DNA of 64,000 bases from Amycolatopsis sp. cg9. GTDB taxonomy: Bacteria; Actinomycetota; Actinomycetes; Mycobacteriales; Pseudonocardiaceae. The notes beneath the pieces are model-generated. The model worked only from the letters and a program-made list of their open reading frames with translations. It had not been told where the DNA came from and made no database searches. Location of the stretch: NCBI RefSeq assembly GCF_041346945.1, contig NZ_CP166850.1:248001-312000 (forward strand). The letters are read 5' to 3'. The position numbers and the translations under genes were made by a program. Positions 49,809-58,721 of this stretch are shown here, in pieces (the first letter of the stretch is position 1; each line of letters begins with the position of its first letter).

Positions 49809-50056
49809 CGCACGCCCTCCCGCACCCAGGGAACAACGAGCGCTCCCGCGGGGCCAGGGGTGTTGCAGAATTGCCTCGAACGGGCCCGCCGCCTCCGCTG
49901 AACGCGCCGGGCCCGTTCGGCCGTGCACCGCTGTCAAGGGGCGTTGCCGAGGAGTTTTTCACTGCGACGACGAGCTTTCCACCCGCCGCTCCTGCCTACC
50001 GTCGGCAAGCGCGGCGGGGAAGGAGGCGGCGATGGAAACGCACCGCTGAGCACGGT
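49809..50056. other. Intergenic region
   Basis: About 250 bases upstream of the HTH gene and downstream of the ABC operon. It contains the HTH gene's ribosome site (GGGAGGGCG) and presumably its promoter. No hairpin terminator convincing enough to list was found for the ABC operon. Confidence 0.4.
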
Positions 50057-50980
50057 TCACTTGCGCGGCAGGCCCTGCGGGTTGATCTCCGACGCGGGCA
50101 GGGCCTCCGACGTCAGGTTCCACCGCTTCAGGACTTCCGCGTACTTCCCGTCCTGGATCACGGTTTCGAGGGCCTGCTGCAGCGGTTTCACCAGCCCGTT
50201 GCCCTTCTTGGTCATCGCGGCGATGTCGGCCGGGATCGTGCCGCCGCCCGAAACGGTCCCGACGACCTTCGTCTTGCCCTCCACCGCCACGTGGTAGGCC
50301 GACGTCGGGTTGGGGCCGGCGTACACGTCGATGCGGCCCGACTGCAGCGCCAGGTAGTAGTCCGAAGTCGCCTGGTAGTACTGGAACTTCACGGCGGGCA
50401 ATCCGGCCGCCTTGTTCTGCTGGTCCCAGCGCAGGAGGATCTGCTCCTGGTTCGTGCCCGCGCTGACCCCGACCGTCAGGCCCGCGATGTCCTTCGGTTC
50501 CCGGACTTCGACGGTCTTCTCGCTGCGGACTTCGAAGGCGATCGTGTCCTTGCGGTAGGTGGCGAAGTCGTACTTGTCCTTGCGCTCCTCGGTCACCGTG
50601 ATGTTCGAGAACCCCGCGTCGAACTGGCGGTTGTCCACGGACAGGAACAGGTTCTCCCACGACGACGCCTGGAGGTCGAGCTTCAGCCCGAGCACGTCGG
50701 CGACCAGCTGGGCCAGGTCCGGTTCGACGCCGATGACCGTCTTGTCGTCGTCCGCGCGGAAGGACAGCGGCGGGGTGCCGTTGCCGGTCGTGCCGACGAC
50801 CAGGGTGCCGCGGTCCCGGATCTCGGCCGGCACGAGCGCGGCGATCGCGTCGACCTTCTCCGCGCGGACGCGGTGCTGGTCGGCGGTGATGTTGACCCCG
50901 CCGGAGGGGGCGGGGGTGGCCGCTTCGGGGGTGCCGCACGCGGCGAGCAGCAGCACCGAAGCCAGCACGAGCTTTCTCAT
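50057..50980 (-). CDS. ABC transporter substrate-binding lipoprotein (polar amino-acid family)
   Basis: 307 aa from ATG 50980 after GAGGAG. Lipoprotein signal MRKLVLASVLLLAAC with the lipobox LLAAC. Mature part is SBP_bac_3: RGTLVVGTTGNGTPPLSFRADDDKTVIGVEPDLAQLVADVLGLKLDLQASSWENLFLSVDNRQFDAGFSNITVTEERK, and IAGLTVGVSAGTNQEQILLRW. These bind polar amino acids, cystine or related solutes outside the membrane. It is the last gene of the permease-ATPase-SBP operon, eight bases after the ATPase. The surrounding sulfonate/sulfone enzymes suggest a sulfur-containing ligand. Confidence 0.9.
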   Translation of the reverse strand: MRKLVLASVLLLAACGTPEAATPAPSGGVNITADQHRVRAEKVDAIAALVPAEIRDRGTLVVGTTGNGTPPLSFRADDDKTVIGVEPDLAQLVADVLGLKLDLQASSWENLFLSVDNRQFDAGFSNITVTEERKDKYDFATYRKDTIAFEVRSEKTVEVREPKDIAGLTVGVSAGTNQEQILLRWDQQNKAAGLPAVKFQYYQATSDYYLALQSGRIDVYAGPNPTSAYHVAVEGKTKVVGTVSGGGTIPADIAAMTKKGNGLVKPLQQALETVIQDGKYAEVLKRWNLTSEALPASEINPQGLPRK

Positions 50981-50988
50981 GACTCTCC

Positions 50989-51756
50989 TCAAAGGACTTT
51001 GTCGACGAAGGCCCGGGTGCGGGCGTGGCCGGGGCGGTCGAGCACTTCGGCGGGCGGGCCCTGTTCGACCACCCGGCCTTCGTCGAGGAAGACGACGGTG
51101 TCGGCGACCTCGCGCGCGAAACCCAGTTCGTGCGTGACGACGACCATCGTGGTCCCCGCCTTCGCCAGGTCCCGGATGACCGCGAGCACCTCGCCGACCA
51201 GTTCGGGGTCGAGCGCGGACGTCGGTTCGTCGAACAGCAGCACGGCCGGTTCGAGGGCCAGCGCCCGCGCGATCGCGACGCGCTGCTGCTGCCCGCCGGA
51301 CAGCCGGCGCGGGTATTCGGCCGCCTTCTCCAAGAGGCCGACCCTGGCGAGCAGCTCCCGCGCCTCGGCCTCGGCTTCGGCACGAGGACGCCGTTGCGCG
51401 GAAACCGGGGCCTCGACGACGTTTTCGAGCACGGTCAGGTGCCCGAACAAGTTGAAGTTCTGGAACACGAAGCCGATCTTCGTGCGCTGCTTGAGGATTT
51501 CGCGTTCCTTGAGCTCGTGCAGCCGGTCACCCGACCGCCGGTACCCCATCAGTTCGCCGCCGACGCTGATGAAGCCGCGGTCGGCGCGTTCGAGGTGGTT
51601 GATCAGCCTCAGCAGCGTCGACTTCCCCGACCCGGACGGACCGAGCAGCACGGTCACTTCCCCCTGGCGCACCTGGAGGTCGACGCCGTCGAGCACGGTC
51701 AGCGCGCCGAAGCTCTTGTGCACGCCCCGGACGTCCACCATGAATTCGGCGGTCAT
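50989..51756 (-). CDS. ABC transporter ATPase (polar amino-acid type)
   Basis: 255 aa. Walker A GPSGSGKST (39-47), Q-loop VFQNFNLFGHLTVLENV, signature LSGGQQQRVAIARALAL, Walker B VLLFDEPTSALDPE, switch His in VVVTHELGFAREVAD. Typical GlnQ/TcyC-type length and motifs. The ATG overlaps the permease stop (ATGA). Confidence 0.95.
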   Translation of the reverse strand: MTAEFMVDVRGVHKSFGALTVLDGVDLQVRQGEVTVLLGPSGSGKSTLLRLINHLERADRGFISVGGELMGYRRSGDRLHELKEREILKQRTKIGFVFQNFNLFGHLTVLENVVEAPVSAQRRPRAEAEAEARELLARVGLLEKAAEYPRRLSGGQQQRVAIARALALEPAVLLFDEPTSALDPELVGEVLAVIRDLAKAGTTMVVVTHELGFAREVADTVVFLDEGRVVEQGPPAEVLDRPGHARTRAFVDKVL

Positions 51757-52619
51757 GCCCCACGCCCCAGCCGGCGTTCGACGTAGTACTGCCCGATCGA
51801 AAGCACCGTGGTCAGCGCGAGGTACCAGGCGGTCGCGACGAGCAGCAGCGGGATCACCCGGCCGCTGCGCGTGTAGATCACCTGGACCTGGTAGAACAGC
51901 TCGGGCAGGGCCATCACGTAAACCTGCGAGGTCGCTTTCAGCAGGCCGATGATCTCGTTCGCCGCGGTGGGCACGATCGTGCGCAGCGCCTGCGGCAGCA
52001 CGATCCGCCGGAACTGCCGACCGGCCGGGATACCCAGCGCCGCCGCGGCTTCGCGCTGCCCCGCGTCCACCGAGAGGAACCCGGCGCGGACGATCTCCGC
52101 GGCGTAGGCGCCCTGGTGGAGGGCGAGCCCGAGACCGGCGGCGAGGAACGGCGGGATCAGGCTCATCGTGCCGACCGAGAACAACGACGGCCCGAACGGG
52201 ACGCCGAAGGAGATCTCGTTGTACAGGATCGCGAGGTTGTACCAGAACAGCAGCTGCAGGATCAGCGGCACGGACCGGAAGATCCACGTGTAGGTCCAGC
52301 TGACCGCGCGCAGCAGGGGATTTCGCGAAATGCGCATCAACGCCAGCACAGTGCCGAGCAGGAATCCCGCGACCACGCCGAACAACGTCAGTTCCAGCGT
52401 CAGCGCGACCGCTTCCAAGATCGATTTCTGGAAGGCGAAGCGGGCGAACGTCGGCCAGTCGAAGGCCCGGTTGGTGACCAGCGCGTGGCCGGCCATCGCG
52501 ACGAGCACCGCCACGACGACCGCGGCCACCCACGTCATCGGGTGCCGCGCGGGCACGATCTTCAGTGATTCTTCCGGTGCCGCCGCGGGGGCGGGCCGGG
52601 TCCCGATGTCACTGGTCAT
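51753..52619 (-). CDS. ABC transporter permease (His/Glu/Gln/cystine family)
   Basis: 288 aa. First membrane helix at about 28-48 (MTWVAAVVVAVLVAMAGHALV), then the BPD_transp core with EAVALTLELTLFGVVAGFLLGTVLALMRIS and the EAA-type loop GAYAAEIVRAGFLSVDAGQREAAAALGIPAGRQFRRIVLPQALR facing the ATPase. A single permease gene implies a homodimer. ATG overlaps the stop of the GNAT gene (ATGA). Confidence 0.9.
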   Translation of the reverse strand: MTSDIGTRPAPAAAPEESLKIVPARHPMTWVAAVVVAVLVAMAGHALVTNRAFDWPTFARFAFQKSILEAVALTLELTLFGVVAGFLLGTVLALMRISRNPLLRAVSWTYTWIFRSVPLILQLLFWYNLAILYNEISFGVPFGPSLFSVGTMSLIPPFLAAGLGLALHQGAYAAEIVRAGFLSVDAGQREAAAALGIPAGRQFRRIVLPQALRTIVPTAANEIIGLLKATSQVYVMALPELFYQVQVIYTRSGRVIPLLLVATAWYLALTTVLSIGQYYVERRLGRGA

Positions 52620-53101
52620 CCCGCGGCCACCGGTGCGGGAAGCGCTTTCGAGAACGGCAACCGGGTGGTCGGGACCACATCGACGTCGAAGTGCGGCGTG
52701 TAGCCGGTGGCCAGGTAGAGCCGCCGTGCCTCGGGCTGGTTCGGCCCGGTCGTCAGGTGGATCCGCGTGTACCCGCGGCGCCCGGCTTCGGCCTCCAGTT
52801 CGGCGACGACGCGGCGGGCGAGCCCGCGGCCGCGGTGCGCCCGGTGCGTCCAGATCCGCTTGAGTTCGGCGGTTTCGCCGTCGTAGCGCTGGAACGCCCC
52901 GCCGGCGACGGCGTTCCCGGCCGCCACGAGCAACAGCAATCCGCCGTCCGGCGCGGCGAAGCGCTCGGCCGGGTATTCGCGGAGTTCGAAGTGGACGTCG
53001 GTGAGCACCCGGTGGTACCGGGCGGAATATTCGCGGGCCAGATCGGCGAGCAGCGGCCGGACCCGCGGATCAGACTGGTCGACCCAGACGGATTCGGGCA
53101 T
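52616..53101 (-). CDS. GNAT acetyltransferase
   Basis: 161 aa. Acetyl-CoA-binding motif A: ELKRIWTHRAHRGRGLARRVVAELEAEAGRRGYTRIHLTTGPNQPEARRLYLATGYTPHFD (R/Q-x-x-G-x-G/A as RAHRGRGLA). GNATs of this type beside cystine-type transporters may acetylate an imported amine or amino acid (for example a Cys derivative) before breakdown. First gene of the four-gene operon 53101-50057. Confidence 0.85.
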   Translation of the reverse strand: MPESVWVDQSDPRVRPLLADLAREYSARYHRVLTDVHFELREYPAERFAAPDGGLLLLVAAGNAVAGGAFQRYDGETAELKRIWTHRAHRGRGLARRVVAELEAEAGRRGYTRIHLTTGPNQPEARRLYLATGYTPHFDVDVVPTTRLPFSKALPAPVAAG

Positions 53102-53243
53102 GGGGATACCTGTTCCCAGAAATGGAAATGCGTTGACGCCAAGACTTTATGAAGGCGGACCGAGCCCGGTCAACGAGCGGGCCGCGGGTTCCACATCCTG
53201 AACGCGAGTGCGGCCGGGCACCGCGGTGGATACCTGTGGTGGC

Positions 53244-54236
53244 ATGACTTCTCGCAGCCTGCACGTCGCGGTGGAGCTCGACGCCACGGCGGATTCGCTG
53301 TCACCGCGGGCGCTGGCCGAAACCGTCGCGCGCGCCGAGACCGCCGGGTTCACCTTCGTCACGTTCCCCGATTCGCCGGTGCCGCCGCGCGGCGGGTCGC
53401 GGCTCGAGGCGACCACCCGCGCCGCCTACGTCTCGACGCTCACCGACCGGCTCGGGCTCGCGCCGACGGCGAACGTGACGACGGCCGAGCCGTTCCACCT
53501 CGCGGCGCAGCTGGCGAGCCTGGACCACGCGTCGCACGGCCGTGCGGCCTGGGTGGTCGCCGCCGACGGGTCCGCCGAGACCCTCGCCACGATCGGCGGG
53601 TCCCGGCTGGATCCCGCGGCGCTGCACCGGGAAACCGCCGACGTCGTCGAAGTCGTGCGGCGGCTGTGGGATTCCTGGGACGACGACGCCGTCGTGAAGG
53701 ACACCGCCACCGGCCGGTACCTCGACCCGGACAAGGTGCACCACGTCGACTTCACCGGCGCGCGGTTCTCCGTCAAGGGCCCGCTCATCACCCCGCGGCC
53801 ACCGCAGGGACGGCCGGTGGTCGTCGCGGCCGACGACCTGGCCGAGGCCGCGCGCCCGGACGTCGTCCTCGTCGGCGGCACCGGCCTCGACGACGTCCGC
53901 ACCCGAGCCGCGCGAGCCCGCGCGGCCGGGGCTCCCCTGGTCTTCGCCGAACTGGAGGTCCTCCTCGGGGGCAGTGCGCCGGACGGACCGTGGCCGCGCG
54001 GCGATCGGTTGCGCTACACCGGATCCGCGGCCGGGCTGGCCGAACTGCTCGGCTGGCTGGCCACCGGCGTCGACGGCGTGCACCTGCGCCCCGGCGTGCC
54101 CGGCACCGGCCTGCCGGTGCTGATCGACGAGGTCCTGCCCGCCCTGCGCGGCGAAGGACTGCTGCTCCCACCGGAACCCGGGGCGACGCTGCGGTCGTCG
54201 CTCGGGCTCCGCCGCCCGGAAAGCCTGTTCGCGTGA
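53244..54236 (+). CDS. Luciferase-like flavin-dependent monooxygenase A
   Basis: 330 aa from ATG 53244. LLM beta/alpha barrel: HVAVELDATADSLSPRALAETVARAETAGFTFVTFPDSP, DRLGLAPTANVTTAEPFHLAAQLASLDHASHGRAAWVVA, VEVVRRLWDSWDDDAVVKDTATGRYLDPDKVHHVDFTGARFSVKGPLITPRPPQGRPVVV. Shorter than its neighbours; it resembles monooxygenases of the alkanesulfonate/NtaA group acting with reduced FMN. The region around 240 reads as degenerate relative to the homologue at 57514, yet the frame is intact. Overlaps the next gene (GTGA). Confidence 0.85.
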   Translation: MTSRSLHVAVELDATADSLSPRALAETVARAETAGFTFVTFPDSPVPPRGGSRLEATTRAAYVSTLTDRLGLAPTANVTTAEPFHLAAQLASLDHASHGRAAWVVAADGSAETLATIGGSRLDPAALHRETADVVEVVRRLWDSWDDDAVVKDTATGRYLDPDKVHHVDFTGARFSVKGPLITPRPPQGRPVVVAADDLAEAARPDVVLVGGTGLDDVRTRAARARAAGAPLVFAELEVLLGGSAPDGPWPRGDRLRYTGSAAGLAELLGWLATGVDGVHLRPGVPGTGLPVLIDEVLPALRGEGLLLPPEPGATLRSSLGLRRPESLFA

Positions 54237-55504
54237 GCGCCCGGCTGCACCTCGGCGTGTTCTACCCCGGCGTCGGCCCGCAGTTCCTCTGGGACGACCC
54301 GTCGAACGCGCCGCACACCGAGATCGACACCGCCGTCGCGGTCGCCCGCACGCTCGAACGCGGCTTGTTCGACGCCTTCTTCCTCGGCGAAGGCCTGCGG
54401 GTGCGGGAAAACCGCGGCCGGGTCCACGCCCTCGACATCGCGGGCCGCCCGGACGCGATCACCCAGCTGAGCGCGCTGGCCGCGGCGACGAGCCGGATCG
54501 GGCTGGTCGCCACGCAGAACACGACGTACAACTTCCCCGCCGACCTCGCCCGGCGGCTGGCTTCCCTGGACTTCCTGTCCGGCGGCCGGGCCGGCTGGAA
54601 CATCGTCACCACCGACAACGCCTGGACCGGCGCGAACTTCCGCCGGGGCGGCCGGTTCCCGCACGAACGCCGCTACGAGCGCGCGGAGCAGTTCGTCGAG
54701 GCGGCTCTGGCGCTCTGGTCCGGGACGGCCGAGGTCGCGCGCCACACCGACCTCGTCGGGCTGCGGGCCACGCCCACCGTGCCGCCCAGCCCCCAGGGCC
54801 GGCCGGTGCTGTTCCAGGCCGGGGATTCCGACGGCGGCCGGGAGCTGGCGGCGAAGTACGCCGACGTCGTCTTCTCCGCCAACACCGCCTACGACCAGGC
54901 CCTCGCCTACGCCGAAGACCTGCGGGCCCGGCTCGCCCGGTACGGCCGGCCTGCCGGCGCCGTCCGGATCCTGCCCGGCGCGACCGTCGTGCTCGGCGAC
55001 ACCCCCGCCGACGCGGCCGAGCGCGCCGAGGACGTCCGGCGCCGGCAGATCACCCCCCAGCGCGCGCTCGCGTTCCTCGAGCAGTACTGGGGCCGGGACC
55101 TGTCGGACCACGACCCGCACGGCCCGCTCCCGGCCGTCGAACCGGTCGAGGGCGAACTCGGCCCCTCCCGCGGCACCATTTCGATCGAGGACCGGACCGG
55201 CAAGCTCGACCGGATCCGGCGCTGGCGCGAGCTGGCCGAGGCGAAGAAGCTGTCCATCCACCAGCTGGTCCTCGAGGTGCAGCCGCGGCAGCACGGGTTC
55301 GTGGGCACGCCGGGGCGGGTGGCCGACGAGTGGGCGCACTACGTCCGCACCCGCGCGGCCGACGGCTTCGTCATCAGCCCCCACCTGCTCCCGGCGACCC
55401 TCGACGAGATCGTCGACCGGCTCGTGCCCGAGCTGCAGGACCGCGGCGTCTACCGCACCGGGTACGAGGGCACGACGCTGCGGGAGCACCTCGGCCTGAC
55501 CTGA
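54233..55504 (+). CDS. Luciferase-like flavin-dependent monooxygenase B (NtaA/DszA/SnaA group)
   Basis: 423 aa, GTG overlapping the stop of the preceding gene. LHLGVFYPGVGPQFLWDDPSNAPHTEIDTAVAVARTLERGLFDAFFLGEGLRVREN, LASLDFLSGGRAGWNIVTTDNAWTGANFRRGGRFPHERRYERAEQFVEAALALW, VPPSQGRPVLFQAGDSDGGRELAAKYADVVFSAN-like segments are those of the NtaA/SnaA/DszA subfamily (FMNH2-dependent C-S or C-N bond oxidation). The pair A+B is repeated as the pair at 57514 and 58722. Substrate likely a sulfone/sulfonate or an amino-carboxylate. Confidence 0.9.
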   Translation: MSARLHLGVFYPGVGPQFLWDDPSNAPHTEIDTAVAVARTLERGLFDAFFLGEGLRVRENRGRVHALDIAGRPDAITQLSALAAATSRIGLVATQNTTYNFPADLARRLASLDFLSGGRAGWNIVTTDNAWTGANFRRGGRFPHERRYERAEQFVEAALALWSGTAEVARHTDLVGLRATPTVPPSPQGRPVLFQAGDSDGGRELAAKYADVVFSANTAYDQALAYAEDLRARLARYGRPAGAVRILPGATVVLGDTPADAAERAEDVRRRQITPQRALAFLEQYWGRDLSDHDPHGPLPAVEPVEGELGPSRGTISIEDRTGKLDRIRRWRELAEAKKLSIHQLVLEVQPRQHGFVGTPGRVADEWAHYVRTRAADGFVISPHLLPATLDEIVDRLVPELQDRGVYRTGYEGTTLREHLGLT

Positions 55505-56758
55505 TCAGGCCACCGTCACCGGGTGCCGGACGACGGCGCCGAACAGGTAGCCCTGCGTGTTGTACGGCGCGACGTCGGGCTGCCGCGCCCCGGTGACGTC
55601 GGTGGCGCGCGCCCGCAGGGTGTACGGCCCGGCCGCGCGGGGCCGCCACGGGAACTCCCACCGCAGCCAGCCGCGGTCGAGCGCCGGGCTGATCGGCTTC
55701 GCGGGCTGCCACGTGACGCCGTCCGTGCTGACCTCGACCCGGCGGATCCGGCCGTGGCCCGACCAGGACCGGCCGCGCAGCACCTGCCGCTGCCCGGCCG
55801 CGAGCGTCGCGCCCCACGGGAGCTCGAACGCGCTCTTCACGACCTGTTCGGTGACGAGCGTGCCCTCGGCCGGGTAGTCCGGGCCCAGCAGCCGGTAGAA
55901 CTGCGTGTTCCACGGCGACACCAGCGGTGTCGCCGAAACCTCGATCCGGCCGAGCCACTTGATCGACGCGATCCCGGCCCACGACGGCACCACGAGCCGC
56001 ACCGGGAAACCGTGGTCGGGCGGCAGCGGCTGCCCGTTCATCTCGTAGGCCAGCAGGGTGTCCTGCAGTGCCTTGGCCACCGGCAGTGGCCGCCGCACCT
56101 TGCCGAGGTTGACCCCCGCCGCGACGTAGTCGGGGTCGAGCCCCTCCGGCAGGACGTCGACGGCGTCGCGGGTCAGCCCGGCGCGCGCGAGCACCGTGGC
56201 GAGCCGGACGCCGCGCCAGCGGGCCACCCCGACCGCGCCCAGCTTCCACGCCGTCCCGCTGACGGTCTGGCCCTGCTGGCTGGTGAAGAAGCTGCGGCCG
56301 TTGCCGGTGCACTCGACGAACGCGGTGATCGTCTCCGACGGCAGCGCGCGCAGGTCGCGGTAGGTCAGCTCGATCGGGTTCCCGGCCGTGGGCGAGCCGC
56401 GCAGGCCCGAGCCGAACAGCTTCAGCCGCCAGGTGGCGGCGTCGAGCACCGGCGTCGAAGTGTGGTCGCGGACGAAGAACCGGTCGACCGGGGTGAGGTA
56501 GCCCTGGTCGCGCATCGCTTCCCAGCGGGTCTCGGCGTTGGTGCCGTAGACGTCGAACAGCTCCGGCGGCAACGGTTTCACGATCGGCCCGCCGGCCGCG
56601 GCGGCCACCACGGGCGCGGCCGTTCCCGCGGCCAGTGCGAGACCACCGGCCGCCGTCAGCCGCAGCAGGTCACGCCGGTTGAGGCCGGGCAGCCGCGCCC
56701 GGCCGTCCCGCCACTGCGCCACGCGGGTCCGGTCGTAAGCCGTCTCGTCGCTCGTCAT
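55505..56758 (-). CDS. TAT-exported sulfite oxidase-like molybdopterin enzyme
   Basis: 417 aa from ATG 56758. Twin-arginine signal at about 26-56 (LNRRDLLRLTAAGGLALAAG). The Moco domain contains VRDHTSTPVLDAATWRLKLFGSGLR and AFVECTGNGRSFF with the Mo ligand Cys150; the C-terminal dimerisation domain has SGHGRIRRVEVSTDGVTWQPAKP. Sulfite oxidase family: oxidises sulfite to sulfate, or a related oxo-transfer. No heme domain is fused. Its position between luciferase-type monooxygenases that release sulfite supports a sulfite-detoxifying role. Convergent with monooxygenase B, stops touching. Confidence 0.9.
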   Translation of the reverse strand: MTSDETAYDRTRVAQWRDGRARLPGLNRRDLLRLTAAGGLALAAGTAAPVVAAAAGGPIVKPLPPELFDVYGTNAETRWEAMRDQGYLTPVDRFFVRDHTSTPVLDAATWRLKLFGSGLRGSPTAGNPIELTYRDLRALPSETITAFVECTGNGRSFFTSQQGQTVSGTAWKLGAVGVARWRGVRLATVLARAGLTRDAVDVLPEGLDPDYVAAGVNLGKVRRPLPVAKALQDTLLAYEMNGQPLPPDHGFPVRLVVPSWAGIASIKWLGRIEVSATPLVSPWNTQFYRLLGPDYPAEGTLVTEQVVKSAFELPWGATLAAGQRQVLRGRSWSGHGRIRRVEVSTDGVTWQPAKPISPALDRGWLRWEFPWRPRAAGPYTLRARATDVTGARQPDVAPYNTQGYLFGAVVRHPVTVA

Positions 56759-56912
56759 GCGGGGATTGTCGGGATCCGGCCACCGCCCGGCCAGTACGTC
56801 CACGGAGCGGAACTCGTGTCCTCAGTGGACAGTCCAGGTCGTGGGCGCGGTTGCGCGCGGGTGCGGGCGCGCGTCCACTCGGCCCACCACCCCTACGCGG
56901 AAGGGACCACCC

Positions 56913-57401
56913 ATGTCGGTCACCGACGAGCTGCTCGCCAACAACGCCGAGTACGCCGCGCGCTTCACCGGGCCGCTGCCGCTGCCGCCCGCCAAGCACG
57001 TCGCCGTGCTCGCCTGCATGGACGCCCGCATCAACGTCTACGGCGTGCTCGGCCTGCAAGAAGGCGAAGCGCACGTCATCCGCAACGCCGGCGGGGTCGT
57101 CACGGAGGACGAGATCCGCTCGCTCGCCATCAGCCAGCGGCTGCTCGGCACCGAGGAGATCATCCTCATCCACCACACCGACTGCGGCATGCTCACCTTC
57201 ACCGACGACGACTTCAAGGAGTCCATCCGGCAGGACGTCGGCGTCAAGCCCGCGTGGGCCGCGGAAGCGTTCTCCGACCTCGACGAGGACGTCCGCCAGT
57301 CGATCGCGCGGATCAGGAACAGCCCGTTCATCCCCACGAAGGACTCGGTGCGCGGGTTCGTCTTCGACGTCGCCACCGGGAAGCTGAACGAAGTCGGCTG
57401 A
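56913..57401 (+). CDS. Beta-class carbonic anhydrase
   Basis: 162 aa. Zn ligands Cys35 and Asp37 region (LACMDARIN), His88 and Cys91 (ILIHHTDCGM), and RNAGGVVTED between them. This short form is widespread in actinomycetes. It interconverts CO2 and bicarbonate; in sulfur or cyanate-type regions it may supply bicarbonate or recycle CO2. Start ATG 56913 lies in a weak ribosome-site context (AAGGGACC). Confidence 0.9.
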   Translation: MSVTDELLANNAEYAARFTGPLPLPPAKHVAVLACMDARINVYGVLGLQEGEAHVIRNAGGVVTEDEIRSLAISQRLLGTEEIILIHHTDCGMLTFTDDDFKESIRQDVGVKPAWAAEAFSDLDEDVRQSIARIRNSPFIPTKDSVRGFVFDVATGKLNEVG

Positions 57402-57513
57402 CCCGGCGTTTATTCCCGGCGCACCCGGCTCGTCCCAGCCATTGGCCACTCCGGCCCGCCCCGCGGGAACCGGCGCAGACTGCGGGGACGGGCCGAGAGA
57501 AGGGAACGCCGGG

Positions 57514-58710
57514 ATGACAGGACCACGGATCGCCGTCGCGCTGGATGGGGCCGGGTGGCACCCCGCCGCCTGGCGGGAACCCGGGGCGCGGCCCGGCGAG
57601 CTGCTCACCGCGGGGTACTGGACGGACGTGGTCCGCGAAGCCGAGGCCGGCAAGCTGGACTTCGTCACCCTCGAAGACTCGCTCGCCCTGCAGACGGTGC
57701 ACCCCCTCGACCGGCCGGGCGAGCGGGACGACATCGTCCAGGGGCGGCTCGACGCGGTGCTGATCGCCGCCCGCGTCGCGCCGCTGACCTCGCACATCGG
57801 GCTGGTGCCGACCGCCGTCGTCACCCACACGGAGCCGTTCCACCTGTCCAAGGCGATCGCCACGCTCGACTACGTCAGCACCGGCCGCGCGGGCGTCCGC
57901 GTGCAGGTCGCCGGGCGCGCCGAGGACAACCGGCACTTCGGGCGCCGCGAGTTCGGCGGGTTCCGGCTCGAGGACTCCGCGGAGCCGGGCCGGCCGAGCC
58001 CGTTGCGCGACCTGTTCGACGAGGCCGCGGACTACGTCGAGGTGCTGCGCCGGCTGTGGGACAGCTGGGAGGACGACGCCGAGATCCGCGACGTCGCGAC
58101 CGGCCGGTTCGTCGACCGGCGGAAGCTGCACTACATCGACTTCGAGGGCCGCTGGTTCTCCGTGAAGGGCCCGTCGATCACGCCGCGGCCGCCGCAGGGC
58201 CAGCCGCCGGTCACCGCGCTGGCCCACGCCGCCGTCCCCTACCGGCTCGCCGCCCGCTCGGCCGACGTCGTCTACGTGACGCCGTCGGACCGCGCGCGGG
58301 CCGCGGCGATCGTCGCCGAAGTGCGCGACGAGCAGGACCTCGCCGGCCGCGGCGCCGAGACGTTGCACGTCTTCGGCGACGTCGTCGTGTTCCTCGGCGA
58401 GACCGAGCAGGCCGCCGCGGACCGCAAGGCGCGGCTCGACGAGCTGGCCGGCGCGGAGTACGCGTCCGACGCGCACGTCTTCACCGGGACCCCGGCCGGG
58501 CTCGCCGACCTCCTGCTCGACTGGCAGGGCGCCGGGCTGTCCGGCTTCCGGCTGCGGCCGGGTGCGGTGCCGCACGACCTGACCGCCATCACCCGGGGGC
58601 TGGTGCCCGAGCTGCGGGGCCGCGGGGCCTTCCGCACCGGGTACGAGGCGAACACCCTGCGCGGGCTGCTGGGCCTCGCGCGCCCGGCCAACCGCTACGC
58701 CGCCGTCTGA
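57514..58710 (+). CDS. Luciferase-like flavin-dependent monooxygenase C
   Basis: 398 aa from ATG 57514. TAGYWTDVVREAEAGKLDFVTLEDSLALQ, VAPLTSHIGLVPTAVVTHTEPFHLSKAIATLDYVSTGRAGVRVQVAGRAEDNRHFGRREF, VEVLRRLWDSWEDDAEIRDVATGRFVDRRKLHYIDFEGRWFSVKGPSITPRPPQGQPPV: full-length homologue of monooxygenase A. Followed after 11 bases by monooxygenase D with a clean ribosome site (GGAGG). Confidence 0.9.
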   Translation: MTGPRIAVALDGAGWHPAAWREPGARPGELLTAGYWTDVVREAEAGKLDFVTLEDSLALQTVHPLDRPGERDDIVQGRLDAVLIAARVAPLTSHIGLVPTAVVTHTEPFHLSKAIATLDYVSTGRAGVRVQVAGRAEDNRHFGRREFGGFRLEDSAEPGRPSPLRDLFDEAADYVEVLRRLWDSWEDDAEIRDVATGRFVDRRKLHYIDFEGRWFSVKGPSITPRPPQGQPPVTALAHAAVPYRLAARSADVVYVTPSDRARAAAIVAEVRDEQDLAGRGAETLHVFGDVVVFLGETEQAAADRKARLDELAGAEYASDAHVFTGTPAGLADLLLDWQGAGLSGFRLRPGAVPHDLTAITRGLVPELRGRGAFRTGYEANTLRGLLGLARPANRYAAV

Positions 58711-58721
58711 GGAGGACCGAG

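Noticed and set aside
48139..49962. Alternative minus-strand frame over the large HTH regulator
   Set aside because: The competing frame at 48267-49808 has a clear HTH and ribosome site; this one is low-complexity Arg/Pro/Ala sequence.
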